From Devosia psychrophila (GTDB taxonomy: Bacteria; Pseudomonadota; Alphaproteobacteria; Rhizobiales; Devosiaceae): a stretch of 33,288 bases of DNA. The notes under the pieces are model-generated. The model searched no databases and was not told the origin of the DNA. It saw only the letters and a list, made by a program, of their open reading frames with translations. Both the position numbers and the translations under genes were made by a program. How positions within the stretch are numbered: position 1 is the stretch's first letter; the number at the start of each line of letters is the position of its first letter. Positions 25,954 through 31,994 of the stretch are shown in pieces. The stretch spans positions 1 through 33,288 of the forward strand of contig NZ_LAPV01000042.1 in NCBI RefSeq assembly GCF_000971275.1, in the 5' to 3' direction.

Positions 25954-25981
25954 ATATGGGAGGGGTTTTTGTGGGTTCAAG
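25954..25981 (-). promoter_or_regulatory. RpoH (sigma-32) type heat-shock promoter of hsp20
   Basis: On the minus strand CCCCCTTGAA (-35, core CTTGAA at 25976-25981) is followed after 15 nt by CCCATAT (-10, 25954-25960). This is close to the known RpoH consensus CTTGAA and CCCATnT. Transcription would begin near 25945, giving a leader of about 110 nt that contains the ROSE-like hairpins. Confidence 0.8.
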
Positions 25982-26010
25982 GGGGAGATGCACATCGCGT
26001 TTAACCATCA

Positions 26011-26052
26011 CCCCACCCTCAATCCCTCCCCATTCAGGGGAGGGAGGCGCTA
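26011..26052. repeat. REP-like palindrome upstream of the hsp20 promoter
   Basis: CCCCACCCTCAATCCCTCCC followed by CATTCAGGGGAGGGAGGCGC forms a hairpin of the window's common REP-like family. The 25982-26002 stretch before it (GGGAGATGCACATCGCGTTT) recurs almost identically at 28431-28450, next to another copy of the family. Confidence 0.65.
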
Positions 26053-26126
26053 GGGCTATTGCCTCTGTTCATGAAGTGGTTTGGGCAGGGGTGCGTCGAG
26101 ATGAACGGATTATGAATGGCTGATTG

Positions 26127-26260
26127 GGTTCTAGTTCAGGCTGGCTGTCCTAGAACCGGGGCAAGGCGAGCAGGTCCTCGTCTAGCGGTCCATCACCCGC
26201 CCCCCGCATGGGCCGTTCAAAAGGAAAACCAGCATCCTCCGGGATGCTGGTTTTCTTTTT
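26127..26260 (+). ncRNA. Candidate structured small RNA or attenuator leader
   Basis: No plus-strand gene lies between the divergent hsp20 gene and 26310, yet the stretch ends in a strong terminator (26225-26260). It starts with a perfect 8-bp hairpin, GGTTCTAG (26127-26134) with CTAGAACC (26150-26157). Next come CGAG/CTCG and a possible GGGGC/GCCCC closing pair. This is the layout of a stand-alone sRNA or of an attenuated leader for the hydrolase gene. No family was recognised and no clear promoter was found. A TATGAAT at 26111-26117 is a possible -10. Confidence 0.4.
26225..26260 (+). terminator. Strong intrinsic terminator with UCCG tetraloop
   Basis: AAAACCAGCATCC and GGATGCTGGTTTT form a perfect 13-bp stem closed by the stable tetraloop C(TCCG)G, followed by CTTTTT. 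The stem ends 55 bp before the start codon of the hydrolase gene and has no upstream plus-strand gene. The minus strand also has a T-rich tail (TTTTCCTTTT), so it may work in both directions. Confidence 0.85.
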
Positions 26261-26309
26261 GCATGGTGTTTGGTCTAAGACGGTGGTCCCTGTTGAGCGG
26301 AACCGCCCC

Positions 26310-27281
26310 ATGAACGCCGTTGTCGATCCGAATGGACCTCGCCTGGTCAATATCGCATCCAATCCGATGCCGGAGGGTGGGCGGGTCGGCTATTTCAAGA
26401 CAGAGGACAATGTGCGGTTGCGCTACGCCACCTGGCCCAAGTCGGAGGGGGCGCATCGCGGCACGATCTGCCTCGTGCAGGGGCGGACGGAATTCATCGA
26501 GAAGTATTTCGAGACGGTCGCCGATTTCCGGCGGCGGGGCTTTTCGGTGGCGACCTTCGACTGGCGGGGGCAGGGCGGCTCGGAGCGGCTGATCGGCAAC
26601 CATAAGCTGGGCCATGTCGACAAGTTCGAGGACTATTGGTGCGACCTGCGCAGCTTTCATGGCGAAATCCTGCTGCCCGATTGTCCGCCGCCATACTATC
26701 TGGTGGGCCATTCGATGGGCGGGCTGGCGTCGCTCTATGCCGGGATCAACGACCGGATGATGTTCGACCGGATTTTCCTGTCAGCGCCAATGGTGGCGCT
26801 GGACCGACAGCCGCTCAGCATGGCGGGCATGGCCCGGGTGACCGAAACATTGAGTTTTGTCGGACTGGGGCAGATGCCGGTATCGCGCAAGCAGGACCGG
26901 CCGATGAGCGAGGCGACGTTTGCCAGTAATCCGCTGACCGGGGACATGATCCGCTACATGCGGGCGGTCGACGTGGTGCGGGAATGGCCCGAGCTCGCAA
27001 TTGCAGCGCCAACGGTGCGCTGGGCCGCAGCGGCCTTCGGGGCCATGGCAGAGGCGGCGCAGGACAGTTTCCCGGCACGCATCAAAATCCCGCTGCTGAT
27101 GCTGGCGGCGGCGCGCGACGAGGTTGTTTCTACCGCAGCGATCGAGCGGCTGGGCCTGCGGATGCGAACCGGGCGCCATCTGGTGCTGGCCAATGCCCGT
27201 CATGAGCTGTTCATGGAGACGGACAGCATTCGAGAGCAGGTGTTTGCCGCGTTTGACGCGTTTATTACCGAACAGTCGTAG
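26310..27281 (+). CDS. Alpha/beta hydrolase, lysophospholipase (PldB)-like
   Basis: This 323-aa serine hydrolase is of the monoglyceride lipase/lysophospholipase type. Visible elements are the strand and oxyanion region CLVQGRTEFIEKYFETVADFRRRGF (about residues 55-80), FDWRGQGGSERL, and the nucleophile elbow GHSMGG near residue 133. The acid is in AARDEVVS near residue 271, and the catalytic His is in ARHELFME near 300. ATG 26310 is preferred over an earlier frame start at 26208, because the earlier stretch is the terminator hairpin. The likely substrate is a lysophospholipid or monoacylglycerol, which is family-level inference. The stop codon lies inside the left arm of a foldback repeat. 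Confidence 0.88.
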   Translation: MNAVVDPNGPRLVNIASNPMPEGGRVGYFKTEDNVRLRYATWPKSEGAHRGTICLVQGRTEFIEKYFETVADFRRRGFSVATFDWRGQGGSERLIGNHKLGHVDKFEDYWCDLRSFHGEILLPDCPPPYYLVGHSMGGLASLYAGINDRMMFDRIFLSAPMVALDRQPLSMAGMARVTETLSFVGLGQMPVSRKQDRPMSEATFASNPLTGDMIRYMRAVDVVREWPELAIAAPTVRWAAAAFGAMAEAAQDSFPARIKIPLLMLAAARDEVVSTAAIERLGLRMRTGRHLVLANARHELFMETDSIREQVFAAFDAFITEQS

Positions 27282-27421
27282 CATCGTCGAGATCCGGGCC
27301 ATGCTGGCCTGCAAACGCCAATGGCTTGTGCTTCCGGTGCTCACGTACAGACGTACGCTCCGCTCCGGTTCTCAGTCATCGCCGTTTTCGACTCAGCCTG
27401 ACCCGGATCTCGACGAAGCTA
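27279..27421. repeat. Foldback repeat element, copy A
   Basis: The left arm 27279-27298 and right arm 27402-27421 are complementary at 19 of 20 positions. Between them is a core of about 100 nt shared with copy B at 30395-30516, including CTGCAAACG, GGTGCTCACGTAC, GTACGCTCC, TCCGGTTCTC and CCGTTTTCG. The core has its own apical stem, CGTAC/GTACG. The element fills the gap between the convergent hydrolase and hisN-type genes and its left arm includes the hydrolase stop codon. Confidence 0.85.
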
Positions 27422-27433
27422 GCGGTGGCCCCC

Positions 27434-28222
27434 TTACGAGGCGTTGACCAGTTCCAGCGCTTTTTCCAGCAGCTCTGGTGTCGCGGCTGCGACGACGTTA
27501 CCGCCGATGGTGGGATCGCTGCCGTCCCAGCAGGCGATGGCGCCGCCGGCTTCGCGGATGATCGGGACCAGGGCGGCGATGTCGTAGGTGTTGAGGAATG
27601 GCTCGATGACCAGGTCGGCATGGCCGGCGGCAAGCAGCGCGTAGCCGTAGCAATCCATGCCAAAGCGTTGCAGGCGGGTGGCGGATTCGATTGCGGTCCA
27701 CTTGCTCATCATCTCGGGTGTGCGGAACAGCGATGGCGTGGTGGTGAAGACGCGGCAAGGGGCAAGTTCGGTCTGGCCGCTGGTGCGGTTAGGCGTGGTG
27801 AGGCCGCCGCGGCGATAGGTGGAGCGGCCCGGGACGGCGAGGAAGGTTTCGCCAATGAAGGGCTGGCTCATCAGGCCGGCGATGGCGACGCCGCTGTGGG
27901 CAAAGCCGATCAGCGTGCCCCAGACCGGGGCGCCGGAAATGAAGGCGCGGGTTCCGTCGACCGGATCGATGATCCAGGTGTAGTCGCTGTCGCCGGAATT
28001 GCCCCATTCCTCGCCGATAATGGCATGGTCTGGGAAGGCTTCGGCGATGACTGCACGGATGACCGTCTCGGCGCCACGATCGGCCTCGGTGACGGGGTCG
28101 AAACCGAGGGTGTATTTGTTGTCCACGGCCAGCGTGGTGCGGAACAGCGGCAGGGTATGGGCTGCGGCAGCCTCGGCGGCGGCAAGCAGCGTGGCTTCGA
28201 CTTTGGCGAGATCGATGGTCAT
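27434..28222 (-). CDS. hisN: Inositol monophosphatase-family phosphatase, HisN-type histidinol phosphatase
   Basis: This 262-aa Mg-dependent phosphatase of the IMPase fold has all metal motifs: DPVTEADRGAE near residue 43, GEEWG near 70, IIDPVDGTRAFISGAPVWGTLIG around 84-106, and YDIAALVPIIREAGG near 213. The GEEWG form, and R-A-F-x-x-G in place of the N-F-x-x-G of inositol phosphatases, point to the HisN group, which makes histidinol in actinobacteria and many alphaproteobacteria. Other substrates (inositol phosphate, PAP) cannot be excluded. It is a single gene whose stop is 13 bp from the end of foldback copy A. Confidence 0.88.
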   Translation of the reverse strand: MTIDLAKVEATLLAAAEAAAAHTLPLFRTTLAVDNKYTLGFDPVTEADRGAETVIRAVIAEAFPDHAIIGEEWGNSGDSDYTWIIDPVDGTRAFISGAPVWGTLIGFAHSGVAIAGLMSQPFIGETFLAVPGRSTYRRGGLTTPNRTSGQTELAPCRVFTTTPSLFRTPEMMSKWTAIESATRLQRFGMDCYGYALLAAGHADLVIEPFLNTYDIAALVPIIREAGGAIACWDGSDPTIGGNVVAAATPELLEKALELVNAS

Positions 28223-28240
28223 GGGTGGGTCCGGGCACGG

Positions 28241-28269
28241 CCTCGTGGTTCGACAGGCTTACCATGAGG
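28241..28269. repeat. Imperfect palindrome CCTCGTGGT...ACCATGAGG
   Basis: CCTCGTGGT and ACCATGAGG pair at eight of nine positions around TCGACAGGCTT. It resembles the element at 30557-30585 (CCTCATCC...GGACGAGG, with a central TCGAAGG). Both belong to a short dispersed palindrome type with a GTCGA or TCGAC centre. Confidence 0.5.
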
Positions 28270-28344
28270 TCTACTGAGGGATTTAAAGCGTTCCTAGCAT
28301 AGCCACGTCGGCTGATCGACCTCGCGATCGGATTAGCAGTCGAG

Positions 28345-28438
28345 CTCCCCCGTCGAGGGGAGGGTCAGGGAGGGGGACGCTTGGCCACATATCGGGGCTC
28401 TCGCACCCCACCCAGCCTCCCCCGTAGAGGGGGAGGTG
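28345..28438. repeat. REP-like pair upstream of the hisN-type gene
   Basis: Units at 28345-28378 (CTCCCCCGTCGAGGGGAGGG and GGGGGAC tail) and 28404-28438 (CACCCCACCCAGCCTCCCCC then GTAGAGGGGGAGGTG) are inverted relative to each other. They lie in the 254-bp gap between two minus-strand genes. Nothing else coding is visible there. Confidence 0.75.
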
Positions 28439-28476
28439 CAGATCGCGTTTGTGGATCGTTCAAAGACCGCTAGAAA

Positions 28477-29400
28477 TTACTCCGCCGCCAGCTTCTCTAC
28501 CGGTGGGGCGTTGCCGCCGACCAGTGAAACCAGGTCTAACCCGATCAGGGCGAAGATCAGACGGTCTATCAGGGCGCGGATGGCTTCGAAGCCGTCGTTT
28601 TTGGCGAGGGTTACTTCGCTCATATAGAGGTGTCGGCTGATTTCGATCTGTAGGGCGTGGACGCCGTGCTGTGGCCGGCCGTAGCTGCGGGTCGCGAAGC
28701 CGCCGGCGTAAGGGCGGTTGCGGGCGACCCTGAGGCCGGCGCCGGTGAAGACGGTTTCGGCGAGATCAATCAGTGCCGGTGCGCAGGTGGTGCCATAGCG
28801 ATCGCCCAGCACGATATCGGGGGCGGCCTTGTCATTGGAGCGCATGATGCGCGGCATCGAGTGGCAATCGATCAGGAGGGCGACGCCAAAGGTCGCGATG
28901 GCTTCGCTGAGCAGCTTCTGCAGGGCTGCATGATAGGGATGATAGATGCCCTCGATGCGCATGCGGGCATCGTCGAGCGTCAGGCGGTCCTTGTAGATCG
29001 GCTTATTTTCGGCGACGACGCGGGCCAGCGTGCCGAGGCCTGCCGCCACGCGGGGCGAGGTAGTGTTGAAGCGATCCGACAGCGGTTCGACGAACATGGT
29101 GGGATCGAGCTCCCAGGGCTCGCGGTTGACGTCGAGATAGGCGCGGGGGAAATGCGCCCGCAGCATGGGAGCGCCCAGATGAGGCGCACGGCCAAACAGT
29201 TCATCGACCCAGGCATCCTCGGACTGGCGGATCGACAGGTGGTCGAGCCGGGTCATGGCGAGGAAGCGCTCGGGATAGACGCGGCCGGAATGGGGCGAAT
29301 TGAACACCAGCGGCGCCACCAAGCGGCGCGGCCGGATGGTTTCGAATGCTGGCTGATCCCAGTAGTCGGACCGCACGCTGCCTCCCCAATGAGCGGCCAT
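28477..29400 (-). CDS. N-formylglutamate amidohydrolase family protein
   Basis: This 307-aa protein of the FGase family hydrolyses N-formyl-glutamate (last step of one histidine degradation route) or related N-acyl amino acids. Motifs are FNSPHSGRVYP near residue 33, FPRAYLDVNREPWELDP near 85, LLIDCHSMP near 165 for metal binding and catalysis, and FATRSYGRPQHGVHALQIEISRHLYM near 240-265. ATG 29400 is preferred over GTG 29430, neither having a strong ribosome site. No other hut genes are present. The gene is divergent from cpdR. Confidence 0.85.
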   Translation of the reverse strand: MAAHWGGSVRSDYWDQPAFETIRPRRLVAPLVFNSPHSGRVYPERFLAMTRLDHLSIRQSEDAWVDELFGRAPHLGAPMLRAHFPRAYLDVNREPWELDPTMFVEPLSDRFNTTSPRVAAGLGTLARVVAENKPIYKDRLTLDDARMRIEGIYHPYHAALQKLLSEAIATFGVALLIDCHSMPRIMRSNDKAAPDIVLGDRYGTTCAPALIDLAETVFTGAGLRVARNRPYAGGFATRSYGRPQHGVHALQIEISRHLYMSEVTLAKNDGFEAIRALIDRLIFALIGLDLVSLVGGNAPPVEKLAAE

Positions 29401-29489
29401 TGGCAACGCCCGAGTGATTTGTGCAGCCACTGTCGCCGTTTACGCCCAGAATGTCCAGATTATCACTAAAGTGCGAGGCGAAATCAGGT

Positions 29490-29513
29490 GAAGTTTGCAG
29501 AAGCTAAAACTTC
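29490..29513. promoter_or_regulatory. Inverted repeat upstream of cpdR
   Basis: GAAGTTT (29490-29496) and AAACTTC (29507-29513) form a perfect 7-bp inverted repeat with a 10-bp spacer in the 179-bp gap shared by cpdR and the divergent amidohydrolase gene. The geometry suits a dimeric regulator. No known regulator motif matched and no full CtrA box (TTAA-N7-TTAA) is present. Confidence 0.4.
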
Positions 29514-29579
29514 GCTTAAACATCGCGCGATAGAGTACGACTCAACAGTGCGCCGCATGGCGAACGGCCGGAGACCATC

Positions 29580-29939
29580 ATGAAGCGAATTCTACTCGCG
29601 GAAGACGACAACGATATGCGTTCGTTCCTGACGCGCGCGCTCAGGAATGCCGGCTACGAGGTCGTTTCATTCGACAATGGCCTGAGCGCCTATGAGCGCT
29701 TACGCGAGGAGCCGTTCGCGCTGCTGCTCAGCGATATCGTGATGCCGGAAATGGACGGCATCGAGCTGGCGCGCCGCGCCACCGAACTCGATCCGGACCT
29801 CAAGGTGATGTTCATCACCGGTTTTGCCGCCGTGGCGCTGAACCCGGACAGCGACGCGCCCAAGGATGCGTCGGTGCTGAGCAAGCCGTTTCACCTCAAA
29901 GATCTGGTCAATGAGGTTGAGCGGCTGCTGGCGGCCTAG
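29580..29939 (+). CDS. cpdR: Response regulator CpdR, single receiver domain
   Basis: This 119-aa protein consists of a receiver domain only: acidic pocket LLAEDDNDMR (residues 5-14), phospho-accepting Asp in LLLSDIVMPEMDGIE near residue 52, Thr in FITGFA near 79 and Lys in VLSKPFHLKDL near 102. The FHLK ending and the length match CpdR, which in its unphosphorylated form primes ClpXP to degrade cell-cycle proteins in Caulobacter and rhizobia, under CckA-ChpT phosphorelay control. The protein ends LLAA, and a terminal AA is the kind of tail ClpXP recognises, as reported for Caulobacter CpdR. It is divergent from the amidohydrolase gene. Confidence 0.88.
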   Translation: MKRILLAEDDNDMRSFLTRALRNAGYEVVSFDNGLSAYERLREEPFALLLSDIVMPEMDGIELARRATELDPDLKVMFITGFAAVALNPDSDAPKDASVLSKPFHLKDLVNEVERLLAA

Positions 29940-29960
29940 TCACTGACGTTTCACCTTGCG

Positions 29961-30089
29961 CGGTGTCATCCCGGACTTGATCGGGGATCCATCCTGCAAT
30001 GCCTGAGTTTATAGGGTGTTTAGCTGATCTACCTTGCGGACGTGGATACATCTCGAGATGGATCCCGGATCAAGTCCGGGATGACACCG
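29961..30089. repeat. GTGTCATCCCGGACTTGATC inverted pair
   Basis: The left copy 29961-29992 and right copy 30058-30089 are complementary at 31 of 32 positions, separated by 65 nt. The first 13 bases, CGGTGTCATCCCG, also begin the hairpin arm at 6841. It fills most of the gap between cpdR and the valine tRNAs, which holds no gene. Confidence 0.85.
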
Positions 30090-30216
30090 TGGGTGGGGCG
30101 CTATCAAGTTTCCACAAGCGCCGAGAAGTTGAAACAGACCCCTTGACCCCTGAACGGGTTTTATGGTCTACCCGCGCCACTGGAAGGACTTAGCGGTTCT
30201 TCCTTCCCGGAGAGAT

Positions 30217-30291
30217 GGGCGTATAGCTCAGCGGGAGAGCACCTCGTTGACATCGAGGGGGTCACAAGTTCGATCCTTGTTACGCCCACCA
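30217..30291 (+). tRNA. tRNA-Val (anticodon GAC)
   Basis: A 75-nt cloverleaf with encoded CCA. The acceptor stem is GGGCGTA/TACGCCC. The D arm is GCTCAGCGGGAGAGC. The anticodon stem CCTCG/CGAGG encloses loop TTGACAT, with anticodon GAC at 30249-30251. The T arm contains GTTCGATCC. It reads GUC and GUU valine codons. A TTGACC at 30143-30148 may be its -35 box. It is 27 bp upstream of a second valine tRNA. Confidence 0.95.
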
Positions 30292-30318
30292 TCTCTCTAA
30301 GACTTTCGCTTCGGCGAC

Positions 30319-30393
30319 GGGAGTATAGCTCAGCGGGAGAGCATTCGCTTCACACGCGAAGGGTCACAAGTTCAATCCTTGTTACTCCCACCA
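30319..30393 (+). tRNA. tRNA-Val (anticodon CAC)
   Basis: A 75-nt cloverleaf with encoded CCA. The acceptor stem is GGGAGTA/TACTCCC. The anticodon stem TTCGC/GCGAA encloses loop TTCACAC, with anticodon CAC at 30351-30353, reading GUG. The D arm and most of the T arm are identical to the GAC tRNA just upstream, pointing to an old tandem duplication with changed anticodon and acceptor stems. Foldback copy B begins 2 nt after the CCA end. Confidence 0.95.
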
Positions 30394-30394
30394 A

Positions 30395-30516
30395 AATTTC
30401 TCGTGATGCCGGTCTGCAAACGGAAGTCACCTGCGCTTGCGGTGCTCACGTACGTCGAGTACGCTCCAGTCCGGTTCTCGCCGACTACCGTTTTCGCCTC
30501 GGCCTGACGAGAAATT
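30395..30516. repeat. Foldback repeat element, copy B
   Basis: Left arm AATTTCTCGT (30395-30404) and right arm ACGAGAAATT (30507-30516) are perfectly complementary. The roughly 100-nt core between them matches copy A (27279-27421), but the arms do not resemble copy A's arms. The core has the apical stem CGTAC/GTACG with loop GTCGA. It lies between the valine tRNA (+) and the convergent PPOX gene (-), directly at the tRNA 3' end. Confidence 0.82.
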
Positions 30517-30556
30517 CGAAATTGATAGATCGTGGCTTGCGGCCATTTCCATGAAA

Positions 30557-30585
30557 CCTCATCCTGAGCTGGTCGAAGGACGAGG
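30557..30585. repeat. Imperfect palindrome CCTCATCC...GGACGAGG
   Basis: CCTCATCC and GGACGAGG pair at seven of eight positions around TGAGCTGGTCGAA. Related to 28241-28269. It lies between foldback copy B and the PPOX gene stop codon. Confidence 0.45.
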
Positions 30586-30625
30586 TTGGGCAGGCATCTC
30601 GCCACGACCTCGTGGTTCTAGTGTT

Positions 30626-31240
30626 TCACCACATCGTTGATTTGGCGCGTTCGGGCCAGGCCTTGTCGTAGCTTTCGCCGCCGACGGTGTTGTTGGTCAT
30701 GCCGGCGAGGATTTCGCCGGGGGTGGGGAAAGACTTTGGATCGAGGTGCTTTGCCGGGTTCCATAGCTCGGAGCGGACGATGGCGCGGGCGCATTGGAAG
30801 TAGAGCTCGTCGATCGCCATGACGATGACCGAGCGCGGTGCCTTGCCCTCGACGGCGAAGCTGGCCAGAAGCGCTGGATCGATGCTGAGATGGGCGCGAC
30901 CGTTGGCGCGGAAGGTGGTGCCACTGCCGGGGAGCAGGAACAGGAAGGCGCAGCGCGGGTCGCGGACGATGTTGCGGAGGGAATCAATGCGGTTGTTGCC
31001 ACGACGGTCGGGCATCATCAGGGTCTGGTCATCGTGGATGCGGACGAAGCCTGGCTGGTCGCCGCGCGGCGAACAATCAATGCCTTCGGGGCCGACAGTG
31101 GCGAGAGCGGCAAACGGGCTGGCCTCGACAAGTCGGCGATATGCGGCCGTCATGCGGTTGGTGACTTTTTCGGTCGAGGCGGCGCCGGGGGCGGGCGTGT
31201 ACAGCGCTTCGAGCTGCTCGACGGAGGTGACGATGGTCAT
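30626..31240 (-). CDS. Pyridoxamine 5'-phosphate oxidase-family FMN protein
   Basis: This 204-aa split-barrel flavin protein matches the PPOX-fold group typified by MSMEG_1061. SPFAALATVGPEGIDCSPRGD (about residues 40-60) is the FMN-binding strand pair. MPDRRGNNRIDSLRNIVRDPRCAFLFLLPGSGTTFRANGRAHL (about 76-118) is the typical core, followed by RSVIVMAIDELYFQCARAIVRSELWNP. Such proteins bind FMN (sometimes F420 in actinobacteria) and reduce or oxidise small molecules. The true substrate is not known, and a role in pyridoxal phosphate synthesis is not implied. It diverges from msrB across 147 bp. Confidence 0.82.
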   Translation of the reverse strand: MTIVTSVEQLEALYTPAPGAASTEKVTNRMTAAYRRLVEASPFAALATVGPEGIDCSPRGDQPGFVRIHDDQTLMMPDRRGNNRIDSLRNIVRDPRCAFLFLLPGSGTTFRANGRAHLSIDPALLASFAVEGKAPRSVIVMAIDELYFQCARAIVRSELWNPAKHLDPKSFPTPGEILAGMTNNTVGGESYDKAWPERAKSTMW

Positions 31241-31387
31241 GCGCAGGCCTTGTCGAATTTCGGCCCGAATGATGGAGCGGACCCTGTGGGCGCGGTGTAA
31301 CTGATCCTATATGTTGTGCGAATGACAGTGCGACGAGACTTTAGTTTGTGGCGTTTCCTCACTGGAAGCGCCCGGAAGGAGCAATTG

Positions 31388-31792
31388 ATGGACGCCCATG
31401 CTTTCAAGGTGACCCATACCGACGCCGAATGGAAAGCCAAGCTGACGCCCGAACAGTATCAGGTGATGCGCGACCACGGCACCGAACGGCCTGGCAGCTG
31501 CGCGCTGCTTTACGAAAAACGCCAAGGCGTTTTCGCCTGCGCCGGTTGCGACACGCCGATGTTTGAATCGACGCTGAAATTCGAGAGCGGCACCGGCTGG
31601 CCGAGCTTTAACGACCCGCTGCCCGGCTCGGTGGAAAATACCGAAGACCGCAGCTTCGGCATGGTGCGGACAGAGTGCCATTGCGCGACGTGCGGCAGCC
31701 ACTTGGGCCATGTGTTCCCAGACGGCCCACCGCCTACAGGATTGCGCTATTGCATTAATGGCGTGGCGCTGAATTTCACACCTAACGAATAG
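31388..31792 (+). CDS. msrB: Peptide-methionine (R)-S-oxide reductase
   Basis: This 134-aa enzyme repairs the R isomer of methionine sulfoxide in proteins. Two zinc-binding CxxC pairs are present: CAGC near residue 51 and CATC near residue 99. The substrate region is TGWPSFNDPL, and the catalytic Cys lies in RYCINGVALNF near residue 122. ATG 31388 is chosen over 31316 because GGAAGGAG lies just upstream and the protein then starts in register with homologs. A strong intrinsic terminator follows the stop codon by 5 bp, so it is a single-gene unit. Confidence 0.95.
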   Translation: MDAHAFKVTHTDAEWKAKLTPEQYQVMRDHGTERPGSCALLYEKRQGVFACAGCDTPMFESTLKFESGTGWPSFNDPLPGSVENTEDRSFGMVRTECHCATCGSHLGHVFPDGPPPTGLRYCINGVALNFTPNE

Positions 31793-31797
31793 TAGAG

Positions 31798-31824
31798 AGC
31801 CCCGGAGTGATCCGGGGCTTTTTT
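31798..31824 (+). terminator. Intrinsic terminator of msrB
   Basis: AGCCCCGGA and TCCGGGGCT form a perfect 9-bp stem with loop GTGA, a GNRA tetraloop, followed by a run of five T. It begins 5 bp after the msrB stop codon. Confidence 0.92.
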
Positions 31825-31866
31825 GTTGGTGGGAGTGGCCCCCATTGGGGAAGAGTCCTTATTGGG

Positions 31867-31983
31867 TACCCCCACCTCGCCTCCCCCTGATGAGGGGAAG
31901 GAATTGGGCCGGTGGTTGTCGGAAATAGTGCGCATTACTGGATCGGCCCCTCCCCCTTTTCAGGGGGAGGTTGGGTGGGGGTA
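31867..31983. repeat. Paired REP-like units between msrB and hrpB
   Basis: The left unit 31867-31901 (TACCCCCACCTCGCCTCCCC then CTGATGAGGGG) and right unit 31947-31983 (CTCCCCCTTTTCAGGGGGAG then GTTGGGTGGGGGTA) are inverted relative to each other and match the pair at 17665-17782 closely. They lie between convergent genes. Confidence 0.8.
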
Positions 31984-31994
31984 TGCTTGCTAGC

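Noticed and set aside
26208..26309. N-terminal extension of the hydrolase gene through the terminator hairpin
   Set aside because: The extension is encoded by a terminator stem and adds residues without any resemblance to a signal or domain. ATG 26310 fits better.
30217..30393. tRNA genes as an integration site for a genomic island
   Set aside because: No integrase, no direct repeat of the tRNA 3' end and no change in gene content is visible around the tRNA pair.
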